Source: Bostrychus sinensis (taxonomy: Eukaryota > Chordata > Actinopteri > Gobiiformes > Eleotridae). Taken from it: a stretch of 64,000 nucleotides of DNA. The position numbers and the translations under genes were made by a program. Positions 11,773 to 23,045 of this stretch are shown one piece after another. The stretch is taken from assembly GCA_020698575.1 (NCBI GenBank), contig CM036242.1:17465124-17529123 (forward strand), written 5' to 3'. The notes below the pieces were generated by a model, which saw nothing but the letters and a program-made list of their open reading frames with translations, was not told the origin of the DNA and searched no databases. The first letter of the stretch is position 1. The number at the start of each line of letters is the position of its first letter.

Positions 11773-12134
11773 TGACTTAACTAAGCCTGACCTAAGTAAG
11801 CCCAACTTTAGTAAGCCTGACTTTACCTCACTGGACTTTAGTAAGCCTGACATTGCTAAGCCGGACTTTAGTAAGCTTGACTTTGCTACACCAGACATTA
11901 GTAAGCCTGACTTTAGTAAGCCTGACATTGCTAAGCCGGACTTTGGTAAGCTTGACTTTGCTACACCAGACTTTAGTAAGCCTGACTTTAGTAAGCCTGA
12001 CATTGCTAAGCTGGACTTTGGTAAACCTGACTTTGCCAAGAAGGACTTTAGCAAGCTTGACTTTGCCACACTGGACTTTAGTAAGCCTGACATTGCTAAG
12101 CCAGACTTTAGAAAGCCTGACTTTTCTAAGTCTA
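11773..12134. repeat. 15-bp minisatellite with 75-bp higher-order units
   Basis: About 24 tandem copies of a 15-bp unit, consensus gactttagtaagcct. Variants recur in order: five units (gacattagtaagcct, gactttagtaagcct, gacattgctaagccg, gactttggtaagctt, gactttgctacacca) make a 75-bp block repeated at 11896 and 11971. Because 15 is a multiple of 3 and the unit has no stop in several frames, long ORFs appear on both strands: + reads a D-F-S-K-P pentapeptide repeat from an ATG at 11768, minus reads S-G-L-L-K. It lies in the proposed intron with no splice sites that would make it coding, so a non-coding minisatellite is the default. Confidence 0.85.
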
Positions 12135-13182
12135 CTTGCATTAGAATTTTAGAGTTTTCTTTCTGCAACTTGTCCCAAATTGTCTATGATGCTCATCCAG
12201 AAAGCCTTGCTCTCAGCCCATCACCTCAGATGGGAACCAAAGGTCAGTGCTTAATTATTCATCCAGGATGTCAAACAGTGCTTGCAGGGTGTTATTTAGG
12301 GTGGGGGGAGACCCATTTAATAATTCAGCGGGAGATTCTCTTTCTGTGAAAATCAGCACAGAGGTTTAGATGTGTTCGAGAGCCTTATCTCTGTTTGGGC
12401 CCCTCTGCCATTCACTGCTGACCTTGGCTCTCACTGGTTCACCAACACTGGAGGTGACAGAGATCTGTGTCCTACCCTTGTCTTCTAAGGGTACGAAACT
12501 ATTCACCATCTAAGTTTCCTCAGTCTGTTTACACTTTTGGCGGTGATATGTTGTTCAACTGCCAGTGTATTAAAAAGCAGATTATTCTTTACTCCACACA
12601 CAATGAGATATTCTGCATTTTACCCGAGGTATGTTGTGGTACACTAGCCATGTCTATTGCTCCTAATCGGCTTTCCTAAAGTGTAAGGGGTGTTTACTGT
12701 AGCTGAAGAGGCAAAAGCAGATATTAATGCTATTATAGTCGCTTAAAGTGGAGAATGCAGTAACAGTCGCTTCCATGAGGGAATTAGAGCCAAAGCTAAT
12801 CTTGTTACATGTTGTTGGGGGAAAAAAATCAAATAAACAGACAACTGATAGTAACAGAGTGTGCTGGAGTATAGAGGTAGAGGAAATAGGCTTATAGGGT
12901 TAACTATCCACTATATTACTGATACTGAGGCTTCCTAAAATCTCAAAAGGCGTACATATCTACAGTCAGCTCTCATTTAGCATTCCAAAGGGAAATATTA
13001 TAAAAACTTTTTTTTTTTTTTTTACTTTATTTAGATAGATGGGGAATAGTGAGAGAGCAATGGAATGACATGGATCACACTGGCCTGGACCAGGAAATCA
13101 TACTCCAGTCTTTACTACACTCTTTTTTTATTCTTTACACAATAGTTTCCCTCGGAATAGACTTGTAGCAAAAGATCCAAAT

Positions 13183-14416
13183 TAGAACTGGGCGATTTAG
13201 CCTAAAAAAAAAATCTCAGATTTTTTCACAAAAATTCAATTTACGATTTAAAAAAGATTTTTTTCCCCACTTACTTAAAATCAAACTGAAGATAGCAGAG
13301 AAATTGTCCAAAACAAGTTTAGCTTTATTGCTTTGATTTCCTCTTGAGGTTAAAGTGCAATCAGACAATTGTGATTTTAGAGGGGATTTTCTTAAAAGTT
13401 GCGCTAAAAGTTGCAATTTTTTTTGTCTATAATTCTTCTTAAAATATTAGCTATAACGGTAAGAACTAACAAAATCTGTTTTTAAACATATGTGAGGTGG
13501 TAATTAATCTAATTAAAAATACCTGTATTTGAACAGGCCAAGTGTACCTACTTTTTAAAATGATATTGCTGTGTTATTAGGCTGTTTTTTGGGGCTCCTG
13601 CAGCTGATTCTGATTTTGTTCCTCTCAGATCTTCTCTGGTGATTCCTGTTGTGTGCTGTAGAACATCCAGTCATTAAAAACAGAGGAAGTTTGCTGTGCT
13701 AGGTTTTCAGGAAGGTTATTAGCCTGCAACATTAACGTTTAAAGAACAATGACCTCAAACTTCGCTGCCCATTCAACTTTTTAGGCAGCTATATCACCAT
13801 GGCAACGCAGACAGCTTTTCAGAGTGACACCAGACAAAACTAGAAAGCACCGCGTTTGTCTCCTCCTTCAGTCCCATCCACACCGTTGCTGCTGCCTAGC
13901 ACCTGCGACCTCATGTGCGCTCGATCTCCGCGCTGCTCCACACCGCACCTCCGTCCTCTGTATCGCACCTCCTCCATCCAACCCGACCTCCGCCGCGCAT
14001 TACCAGTGTGCTGCTGCTGCGAGAGTTGCGGAGTTTGGACAAAGTTGCAGGGTCGCGCTGAATTCGCGGGGTTTGCTTGATTTTGCGTTAATAGTTGCAA
14101 TCGCAAAATCCTGTAGGGACTGACTTTGCAGCGGGGCGCTGTTTGTGCTCCGTCTGACGCCGCAAACCCGAACCAATTCCACACAACTGACGACACTGTG
14201 CCTTTCTTAGGAACGAGTTCTTCCCTGCTCGCTGCCATGTTGTTTGTGTTCCTCTAGCGCGGAGGGAGGGCGGGTAGGCCTCCCACTATGAACTACGGGA
14301 GCCCAGAGCGCTGGTGGCGGAGGTTTTTTTTTTTTTTATTGATTTTTTTTTTAAACAAGTTGACCTGCCCTACAAATTTGAATTAATCAAAAAAATCGAT
14401 TTATCACCCAGCCCTA
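13183..14416 (-). mobile_element. hAT-type transposon, defective, 1.23 kb
   Basis: The ends are imperfect inverted repeats: tagaactgggcgattta on the left and, inverted, tagggctgggtgataaa on the right. They are flanked by an 8-bp target duplication, atccaaat (13175..13182) and atccaaag (14417..14424), with one mismatch. Eight-base duplications and this terminal type are characteristic of hAT elements. The right third is CpG-rich and holds the 5' end of a minus-strand transposase frame. Most of the catalytic region is gone. Confidence 0.8.
14113..14238 (-). pseudogene. Remnant of hAT transposase N-terminus (BED-finger type)
   Basis: The minus-strand frame from ATG at 14238 begins MAASREELVPKKG and continues SSVVWNWFGF, then C-K-V. 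This matches how BED-zinc-finger hAT transposases and ZBED proteins usually begin (a KKG..S.VW.WFGF core followed by a CxxC pair). The second cysteine of the pair is missing, and plausible continuation (A-T-I-N-A-K-S-S) lies in a different frame at about 14104-14072, so at least one frameshift separates the halves. The frame lies inside the hAT element at 13183..14416. Confidence 0.65.
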
Positions 14417-14424
14417 ATCCAAAG

Positions 14425-16085
14425 GTATCAAAATCTGCTCCTGATTTTATTTGTTATTTTTCTAATAATATGATTTGAAACTGGGCATGTACAGAGGAGG
14501 AATAGTGAATATATGGGTAAAAGGATGCTGAGGTTAGAGCTGCCAGGCAACTCTGTAAACAGGAATATAATCTAGACTTCATTCAAATTAATTAAATGTG
14601 TGGTTATAATAAATATGGTATTTTCCATAAAGCAGGATAATCCTGTAGTGCGTCATTGTGGGTGGTTCACACCTTCTGCTTTTCTTCCTCACACTATGTA
14701 GCCACTAAACGCCCAGACTAGAACATGCGTTAAAAAGGAAACACAGGTTTGTTTTGTGTTAAAATATAAGTATCTATAAGTATAATTTGGCAAAGATTAA
14801 TTTATTAAGAGAATCTAAATCTTTGGCTCATCCTTGCTGTTGTTCTGTGTCAATCACAAAATTTCTGTCAGCTTTAAACCATAAATCAGTTTGAATGTTT
14901 GACAACATGAGAATCTCCATACACCAGTGGGCATTATTTCTGTTAGAAATGTACTTCCCTATACATTAGTTTACATTTGTTCTGGGGAAAATGTCAAATT
15001 ACATTGCTAGATTGGACTCAAATTAGTTCTAATTTCCTCAGTTTACTGTTTTTTTTTTGTTTTTTTTTTATAACCCTGTTTGACCGAATTGATTGTATTG
15101 CCCCAGATATAGGCAGCATCAGGGAACAGCTATCCACCCACAATTTACATTTTATACATTTTTTATAGGCAATACCCGCTCCACCTGTGACTGTGTCCTT
15201 CTGGTGAATGTGCCATATGTCAACATTTCTGTATGTAAATGCATGTAAACTCAAGTACATCAACATATGACCCAAGGCATGTAACACAATTCCTTTTACC
15301 ATTTTAAAATGTGTATATTAACTTTTGTATTATATATTTTATCTAAGTTATTATAGCTTATCACATGCCTGCAAACATAATGATTATTGATAAACTACAA
15401 TTTACCATTGGACCTATCCTTTACTTCTAAAGCTTCCTCATTTATGATGTAGATACACAATAAATCTAACCTGTTTGTTGTTACTGTTTATTGTTAAGTG
15501 ATGGCTACTTTCACCTCGGTAATTACTGCCCCCCTCCCCTCGACCCCCCGCCTAAAAGAAAACCAATCCATTTTTGGTGATTTGCTTCTCCGTATGATTA
15601 AACAAGAACCAAAGGCAGTAGGTTGCTCATTCAATTAGTGTTTCATTTACCACATTTAATTACCCACAGTCCTCTGCCCTTCTTGACCCTGCAGGAAACC
15701 TCATATTACTAATGAGCACTTTTCTGATTTCCTTGCCGGGGAAATTACAAGGGTGTCTATTTCCCATCACCTGTGCACAGGAAGGTTGCTCAATGGGACG
15801 GAAGATTGAGCACCTGTTTGTCAGGGCAGGGTTTGGATGTAATCACAGTAAATCTATAGTTTCACTTTCTTAGAAAATTACAGTGGATGTGAGCCTCTTC
15901 TGCTGAATCCCACTTCATCTTGTCAACATTTTATTTACAGTTTTACATAATGTTTTGTTTCTCTCATTGGTTCTATATTTTTCAAATTAAATCAGTCCAG
16001 AGTGTATTTTTTATCATTAAATATTTTAGGAAACAAAAAAATAAGTAAATAAGTAATTTTTTAGGTCTCTAAATGAGTAAAAGTA
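14425..16085. other. No gene; candidate non-repetitive segment at 15480-15860
   Basis: AT-rich DNA with T runs near 15046 and 15060. The part at 15480-15860 is more balanced in composition, has no recognisable repeat, and contains several AT-core homeobox-like words (attaatt-type). It is the sort of sequence that may be a conserved intronic enhancer, but conservation cannot be judged from one sequence. Confidence 0.25.
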
Positions 16086-16089
16086 TTTT

Positions 16090-16220
16090 TGGAGCGTAGA
16101 CCAGAAGATTGCAGGTTTCAATCTCATGTATACTGTAATGGAGGTAGTAGTATCTGTACTTGTGGTGGCAGTAATCAGTAATAGTAGCAGTGGTAGAAGT
16201 AGTAGCTGTGCAAGTAATAA
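16090..16220 (+). repeat. SINE head remnant followed by an imperfect AGT repeat
   Basis: Positions 16090-16135 (ggagcgtagaccagaagattgcaggtttcaatc) resemble a tRNA-derived SINE head ending in a B box. It is followed at 16144-16220 by an imperfect (AGT)n array. Together they look like a SINE fragment with a simple-repeat tail. The larger (ACT)n array at 25911 is the complementary strand of the same motif. Confidence 0.45.
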
Positions 16221-17736
16221 TGTTGTTGGGTACTTCCAAAGGCTGTTGTTAAATCTGCTTATTTTTATAACATAACCTGAATTCTCAATGGACTGTATTT
16301 CATTAATTTGAATAGAATAGACAAAAATTGGGATCTATAGTTTCCTATCTGTACATAATTTCAATTTTAAATTCCACCACTTTGATTTACAGATTACTGT
16401 AAATTCTGAAATTAAGCATTATATAAAAACTGTGCTAAAATCAATCAAGTGTTACCAAAATATATATTCAGTGTATAAATATCAGACCCTAAAGCAGCTC
16501 TTATCTCTTATCAGCCCGCTATAGTTTAAATTTAAGTTGTTCCAAAACACAAGTACTGTATACTTTGTTCGTACCACTTTCTTTCTTCAGACATACAAGA
16601 TGTTGGCACCTGAGAGCTGGCCAACCACTTCCACCTCTGGCTTGTGAACATAGATATTCATTACTCATTCTCTTTTCTTCAGGAAATCAAACCAACACCT
16701 TCCTCTTCTTTGTGGCAAACACACTTTTATTAGCTGCCCACATGTTTTATGATTCTCCCAATGTTTGAACCTCTGACTTCTTAAAACAGACTGAATCTTT
16801 GTAGTCATATACTAGAGAGACATGTCCACTTGTCAGCACTGTTTAAACTATGGAGTGTAGAGAGTAAATATGAAAAGCACAGATAACAAGACAACTTGGT
16901 CAAAACAGATGGCAAAAAATTGATGATTTGAAGTTTGCAGGCTTGTTGACTAATCTTAAACAACCAAATATCCCATAAGGTGTGCAGACAATAGGCCTTG
17001 TAAATCTGACATCAGACAAAGGGCAGGAGAATCTTGGAGGAGCTATAGTAAAGTGATTGATCATTTACATATGGAAGAAAAGGTCAAGGCAGAACAACAA
17101 GGCTGGAGGTTGTGTGTAAAGGTGCAGATACTCTATGTAGTGCAAGGTTGGATTTTGTTTAAATTGTAGCAAATTTAAAGGTACACTCCCTAAAACGTTT
17201 TTTATTTGCCTCTGATGATTGTGTTTTAGTAAACAAGTTAAATTGTAGCAATTTATTACCACAAAATAATAACATCACTTCAAACTGAAGTTTAGAGCTT
17301 ACCCTAAACTTGGAGTTTAGTATTTAGCCATGCTGTTCTGGAAATATCTCATTAAACATTGCATGAATGCTTTGCTCTGTTCATTTCATTTTGCTTTCCT
17401 TTCCTTTTCTCCACTTAGTCACCGCTGAAGTAGCCACCTTTGCTGTAATTAATTTATTCTGTGCTAATTCAGTTGGAGTAGATCAACTAATAGAAGAGTC
17501 CTTAACTTAAGCATGCAAGCATGTTATTGACCCAAAACTGTGTACTGATCATACATATTTCACCATTCACAAATCATAAAAAAGATGTGCAACCCACCTA
17601 ATCTTAAATCTTCACTTTAATCAAAGTATAAGACAAAGTAAAGTATTTCCTAGTAAAATATATTTAAAAAACATAAACATCACAGTCCTTTGACTACAAA
17701 TTGCGTAATAATAATTTTTCAATTTTTCATCACATA
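16221..17736. other. No gene recognised
   Basis: AT-rich intronic DNA. The short open frames at 16565-16768 and 17065-17262 lack splice sites, codon bias or recognisable motifs. No repeat family was recognised. Confidence 0.5.
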
Positions 17737-17738
17737 TA

Positions 17739-18241
17739 CACTATATTGCCAAAAGTATTTGCTCACCTGCCTTTCACGCATATGAACTTAATTTTTTAAT
17801 CCATAGGGTTTAATATGACGTTAGCCCACCCTTTGCATCTTCAACTCTTCTGAGAAGGCTTTCCCTAAGGTTTAGGAGTGTTTATGGGAATTTTTGACCA
17901 TTCTTCCAGAAACACATTTGTGAGGTCAGACACTGATGTTGGCTGAGAAGGCCTGGCTCGCAGTCGTAGCTCTAATTCAACCCAAAGATGTTCAATCGGG
18001 TTGAGGTCAGGACTCTGTACAGGCCAGTCAGGTTCTTCCACACCAAACTTGCTCAACCATGTCTCTATGGACCATGCTTTGTGCACTGCTGCAGTCATGT
18101 TGGAACAGGAGGTGGCCATCCCCAAACTTTTCCACAAAGTTTTCCACAAAGCTGCTGCCTAGGTGCTTGATTTTACACACCTGTGGCCATGGAAGTGATT
18201 GGAACACCTGAATTCAGTTATTTGGGTGGGTGAATATAGTG
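17739..18241 (-). mobile_element. Internally deleted Tc1-like element (503 bp)
   Basis: It is bounded by TA dinucleotides (17737-17738, 18242-18243) with cactatattg at the left and its inverse at the right. The left end continues ccaaaagtatttgctcacc, as in known fish Tc1-like elements; the right end lacks the corresponding ccaaaagta segment. The minus strand encodes the C-terminal part of a transposase. A large central part is missing, with the junction near 18152 next to two tandem copies of ttttccacaaag. It would need a transposase from elsewhere to move. Confidence 0.85.
17865..18080 (-). pseudogene. Tc1-like transposase, C-terminal remnant
   Basis: The minus frame reads W-P-V-Q-S-P-D-L-N-P-I-E-H-L-W, the SPDLNPIEHLWxxL block that surrounds the third acidic residue of the DDE catalytic triad in Tc1/mariner transposases. 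It continues with LRARPSQPTSVSDL and EEWSKIPINT, typical of the family C-terminus. The N-terminal DNA-binding domain and the first two catalytic aspartates are deleted. Confidence 0.85.
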
Positions 18242-18436
18242 TAAGTAATGATGTGCAAATGCCATGCTTACGTAATATAGACAACCTCATGGCAGCACCT
18301 TTGTGGCCCACAGTTTGGAAATCACTGATCTATTAAAATGCTCAATAAAATACTGAGTGTAACTGATGATGGAACATTACAGTTTTGAATGTAGTGTCAT
18401 CACTGCATATACTGTAATGTAGGTTTACATATGAAT

Positions 18437-19151
18437 TAGGGCTGTGACTTTCACACGTTAATCACTATAAATTAATTACAGAGAAATTAACATGTAAAAA
18501 AAAAAAAAATAATAACTCAATTGATTGCACTTGTCTATGACAACACGGAACTTTTCTCAATGACCTAGTTTCTGGCGCACAGTAATCAGGGCTGGACATC
18601 TACATTGACCAAAACACTAAATATGAGTGGATTTCAGCTGGATAATGTGCCTACAGACTGCGCTACAGGCAGCTGCGGGGCCGAGGTAGGCCCGTCTCCA
18701 CACACAGCCAGCGTACGGCGTTACTCCTTTTCTTTCACTTTCAAACGCGCTGCTTCAAGGCGCCGCTCATCGTCTCTCTGATCATTCTCACGGCTGACTG
18801 ACCACACAGGAGACAGCAGTCTGTTGGGTTCAGATGCGAAGGACAGAGGGGACAGGTCCACACGGAGGTCACAGGCGGAGCACAGAAGAGGTGAGAGAGG
18901 AGAGAGAGGAGAAAGACGTGCTGCACAGGAGGCAGAGGTCAATGCACAAGCACTGAATACTGCCCTGTTAGACCGCGGTGTTAGTTTGGAATTAGATTAA
19001 AATATGCCAGAACATACAAATAAGCTTCTATATTTTATTTCTGACATATGAATATTGATATTTGATTTTAAAAAAATGGGATTAATAGCAATTACTTAAT
19101 TACAAAGCCTGTAATTAATTCCTTTTTTTTTTAAATCAAGTCTCACCACTA
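18437..19151. mobile_element. hAT-type non-autonomous element (715 bp)
   Basis: The left end tagggctgtgactt and the inverted right end tagtggtgagactt are imperfect terminal repeats. Flanks atatgaat (18429..18436) and gtataaat (19152..19159) agree at six of eight positions, consistent with an aged 8-bp duplication. Subterminal sequences are rich in ttaat words, and a CpG-rich core lies at 18655-18900. No transposase was recognised. Confidence 0.65.
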
Positions 19152-19510
19152 GTATAAATCTATTCATAGGTACAATCTTTTTCCTGCTCTCCATTGTAAA
19201 TGTTAATGTCCACTCATCAAAGCTCAAGTGATCACTGTGCTTAATGTCAACTTAGGTCCTTTAGGAATTTGAGTGGAATGGCAGGGGATGAATAATTGTC
19301 TTTGAAAAGGACGTGTTCCTCATTCAGTATTGTTTGACCTTCAACTTTATTTTAGAGTTTGTGAAGCAGGGGCAGTTTTTTTTCTTATTTATTTTTTTGC
19401 AAAGCTGAAATGTCCTGTGTTTGGCTTCTCACTCATTTGAGCTATTTTATCATAAGAATGCATATGTAAAGTCGAGTGTTTTCACTCAATAACATTTATT
19501 TGCATTAAAT

Positions 19511-19616
19511 TAGCACTGGGCAATAAATCAAATTATTTGATTAGGTTGCGCTTTAAATTTTGGATGATCTCAAAAATAGCCAAATCATAAAATCAAATTT
19601 AGTGAAAATTAGCATC
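19511..19616 (+). mobile_element. hAT end fragment
   Basis: It starts tagcactgggcaataaatca, close to the inverted right end of the element at 13183..14416 (tagggctgggtgataaatcg). Only one end is recognised; the rest is lost. Confidence 0.45.
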
Positions 19617-22317
19617 CTCCGAGCACCAACATGGCTTAATATTACATTGCATTACACAAATTGTGGCTTAGTTTTAAAAGAGAATTGTATGTGAGTGCCA
19701 TGGGGAAGCTTACATCAAATGTTGCATATGCTTCACCTTTACAAACGTATCTATCAGAGTTAATTTATCTATCAGAGAAAGAATTTCATTTTCAAAACTG
19801 ATTTAAATTTGAAGCACTCAGGAATCCAAGCTAATGTTTGGTTTACCCCATTTTGTTTGTTTTATATTCCTAGTTAACAACTAATGGTAGAGTAATTGTG
19901 CATTTATTTATTTAAGAGTCAAGATTCAGTGACAATATATTCATTGATGCATGTAATTTATTCTTCGTGGCTTCCATTCTTTCTACAGCTGTGTGTGCCT
20001 TTGGGAGAAGGGCCATTTCATACTGCCTGAGTAAGCATCTCATTTGAATAAGTGCATTGAGTAAGTCTTGTCTGTTACAATTCAGCATATTTACACTTGT
20101 CATACATTTGTTATAGTTTTAAAATCATTTTCTACAAATATGACATTATATGACTTTCTTTGTAAATATTTTAGCAGATTATAATAAAAATCTGTTTTTT
20201 TTACACTATATTTATATTATGGAAACTGCATCGGGGATTTTGGTAGGTTATAATTAATTATAGACTTATTATATTTCACAATCAATAAAAAAAATGTATT
20301 ATAAATACGGAATCATAAATGTTGGATGTATGGATTTTTCAGCAGGTGTTCCAGTGGAAATGCTGATCCGCTTTAACACTGTGCCTTTATGTTTTGTATA
20401 CACAATACATTCTGACCAATGTAGTGAAAGGTCACTGCTGGTTTTTTTAAACATTCACCACATCTAGACCTGTCTACTGTTACATTCTCCATTATTTGTT
20501 TTGTTAAAGAAAGAATATTATTACGAGGACATCCACTGTAATTAACATGTACTGTATCATCTCTGAAATGTCTATACAGAAGCAACACATGACTCATTGT
20601 CCTCACTGCCATCTGTTTACAGTTTTATGAACACACATTGCCTCATTTGTGTACATTTTATTTTATTTTATTTTTTTAAATAATTGAATTAACCTTTTCA
20701 CCATTGTGTCTCAGTGATATTCTTATTTTTATTTTAGCTGTACTTCTATTATATTCAAACAGCTTCTTTTGGATTTATTAAGCAGTAAGAGTTTTTCCTA
20801 AAACCTGTGTGGCACTTGGCAGAATATTGGTGATGTCCCGTCAAATACTGAGTATAACACTTTCGTGCTCGAAGCTTGGGACGTCTCTGGGGACTTTTGG
20901 TGTGACTGCGGAGGCATCGAAGTGACACAAAATATCAGTCCTTCACACTCTGAGCTTAAAAGCTGTTTATTCTATTATTTTTATCTGAGACAGTAACCAC
21001 TAAGGTATAACTTATATCCTACAAAATAGGCTTGCGGGATGCATAATAAACGTTTTTCAGCATCTGAAGTGTATAGACTGAAAGATAAATGCATCACTGA
21101 TTTTTAGACAAAGCCATAGCTTCAGCAGCTGTTTCTTGCATCACAGTCTGGCACTTTTGTTGCATAGCAACCTTAGTCGATAATTTAGATTGAATTTATT
21201 AATTTTTGCTTGCATTTTAGGAGATAGAAAAAGAAACAAATTATACAAATATAGTTTTAGCTATTTAGAAGGGCAGGCCCAAGACTGTACTGGAATGTAA
21301 CTTTTTTTTCCCGTTTAGTTAGAGTTATATGGGTCCACAGACTACACAGTAGTTTTTAATTCAAATTTTGGAAAATATACATTAGAGAGAGAATCAATCA
21401 TCACTATTTGAAAATAGCACATTTACAAGAGAGATTTTGGTTCATTTCTTTGGCCTGAAGACATATTGTATGTATGCACAGCCTTGCTTTGGTCTAATAC
21501 TGAGTTTTACAGAAAATATGTTGTGAAGTGAGGCTTATCACAGCTCTGCCTGAACTGCTGGTTATCCTAGGGTCAGTACAGTCACACTGCTTTCACATTT
21601 GTGAGGTAAAGGAGATATTTTTGGTTAGGGACACCTAGGCAGCTATACTTAGCCTCTGGCTCTTTTCTTAAATCCACCCCACTGGCTACAACAGATGACT
21701 CTCACCTCAGTTTACTGATGTACAGTGAATCGTCTGTTACCATGGCCAATACAACATGCAAGTTTCAACCAAGACAAGGTCAAGTCCTCTTTATTATAGA
21801 CTATTATATGCACGCGCCTGACACTTGTGTGGTGATCTGACTTTTCAACCTCAGACCTGGAAAAGGGATAAATCCTGAACACTGAGTTGCAAAACATTGC
21901 ACCATCTGTCTTTAAGGAAGCAGGGAAGAAGCTTCTGACACACTTCTCCCATTTTATGAATTACTTTAAAATTGCTTTACATTTTAGAGTGTCGATGGCT
22001 ATATTTGCAATACAGAATATTGTTTGACAATATACTGCAATGCAGAAAAATAGAAGGCTATGGAAATGTTAAGATCTACAAGTAACAAGTTTTAATTTAT
22101 TTCACAATCTATCTTATGTTTTTAATATTCTGTTCGCTGTCCTTGAAAATGGATCTTTGCTTTATTGGCATGTTCACCATTTGTCCTGGCTATAGTAGTA
22201 TATGGTGCCTTATTGTTTTAAAGCCCTTATACTCTTTGTGACATTACAGTTTCACTTCAGATTTCTTTCCCAGCTGCACCTATCCAGTGTATACTTGTTT
22301 CATTCACTTGACTTACA
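19617..22317. other. No gene or repeat recognised
   Basis: AT-rich sequence before the coding exon. Frames at 19912-20103, 20373-20612 and 21712-21897 are short and unsupported. A slightly GC-richer stretch at 20830-20950 has no family signature. Confidence 0.5.
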
Positions 22318-22337
22318 GCATGTCTCTCTGTCTGCAG

Positions 22338-22551
22338 GTGTGTTTGCCTCTCTCAGACCCTGTTACATTTTCGTCTCCTGTGTCGGCGGCCATGCTGTGG
22401 ATGAAGTGGAGGATGGCGCTGGGCTCCCTGTTCGCGTGGAGACGGAGGTGGCCCTGTTCTCTGTGGTTCCTTCTGCTGTTCACGGCTGGAACGTTAATTG
22501 TCTTCTTCCACCAGCAGGATCTGTCCGAAACTGTCCAGCAGCAAGGCCCTG
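22338..22551 (+). CDS. chst8: First coding exon of a type II Golgi protein, probably carbohydrate sulfotransferase 8
   Basis: The exon follows acceptor tctctctgtctgcag and ends CCCTG|gttagt. The first 54 nt are leader; ATG is at 22392, with 53 codons plus one base (phase 1). Residues 1-21 are basic and tryptophan-rich (W-R-R-R-W at 16-20). Residues 22-39 form one hydrophobic helix (CSLWFLLLFTAGTLIVFF). The stem then reads H-Q-Q-D-L-S-E...Q-Q-Q-G-P-G. A short basic tail, one signal anchor and a lumenal stem are typical of Golgi glycosyltransferases and sulfotransferases. From memory, CHST8 N-termini have a similar helix and a stem with QD..E...QQ.PG. CHST8 transfers sulfate from PAPS to the 4-position of terminal GalNAc, as on pituitary hormone glycans. 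Met4 and Met8 are alternative starts; Met8 has the best context (A at -3, G at +4). The catalytic sulfotransferase domain is absent here and must be downstream, so another type II Golgi enzyme (CHST9 or a glycosyltransferase) remains possible. Confidence 0.55.
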
Positions 22552-22930
22552 GTTAGTCTCCCCATACATTCTTATATACCTTAATTCCAGTAGTATATAA
22601 AACATGTAATTCATTTGAAGGTTCACTATCCAATGTTTCTGTTGCTCTGGTGCCAATCTCACACCGCACCAACAAGAGCATAGCACATCTGCTTTTATTT
22701 GATTAAAAAAATAAAACTGGATCAATTTGTCTAAAACATTTTTTTTTTTTTTTCAAATCATCTGCCTCTTAAGTTGCTTATTTTAGTCCAGAAGTGTACA
22801 CTGGTTTGTGACCCCTTATGGCTGGATTTACCTCTGTGCTATTGATGTTTTTGTATTTTGGAATGTTGCCCTATGTAGGCAGATGTAGCCAGCACTAAAC
22901 AACCCCAACCACTAAGAGCATGATCATTTA

Positions 22931-23000
22931 ATTTCATTTATTTAGATCTCCATTAGCTGTAACTAAGCACAGCTACTCTTCCTGGAGTCAATCCCTCACA
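22931..23000 (-). repeat. LINE 3'-tail fragment, reversed
   Basis: The text tttagatctccattagctgt...agctactcttcctggagtc is the reverse of a common fish LINE tail (ggaccccaggaagagtagct...aatggggatcctaataaa). It is short and carries no coding part. The assignment is from memory of fish repeats. Confidence 0.5.
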
Positions 23001-23045
23001 TAATACATGATCACATCCCATAATGAACCCTAGATGACATATTCA

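Larger units (their letters stand above)
7933..22337 (+). other. chst8: Proposed intron 1 of the chst8-like gene (14.4 kb)
   Basis: It runs from the gtaagc donor after the CpG-rich exon to the tctctctgtctgcag acceptor at 22337. It carries two Tc1-like fossils, three hAT elements or fragments, a minisatellite, and an unexplained coding-like island at 9640-9955. At 7976-9440 I see only AT-rich DNA. At 10742-11470, 12135-13174 and 19617-22317 I see nothing recognisable beyond homopolymer runs. Confidence 0.4.

Noticed and set aside
13820..14280. CpG-island promoter of a host gene
   Set aside because: It lies between hAT terminal repeats with an 8-bp target duplication and begins a transposase frame; it is treated as transposon sequence.
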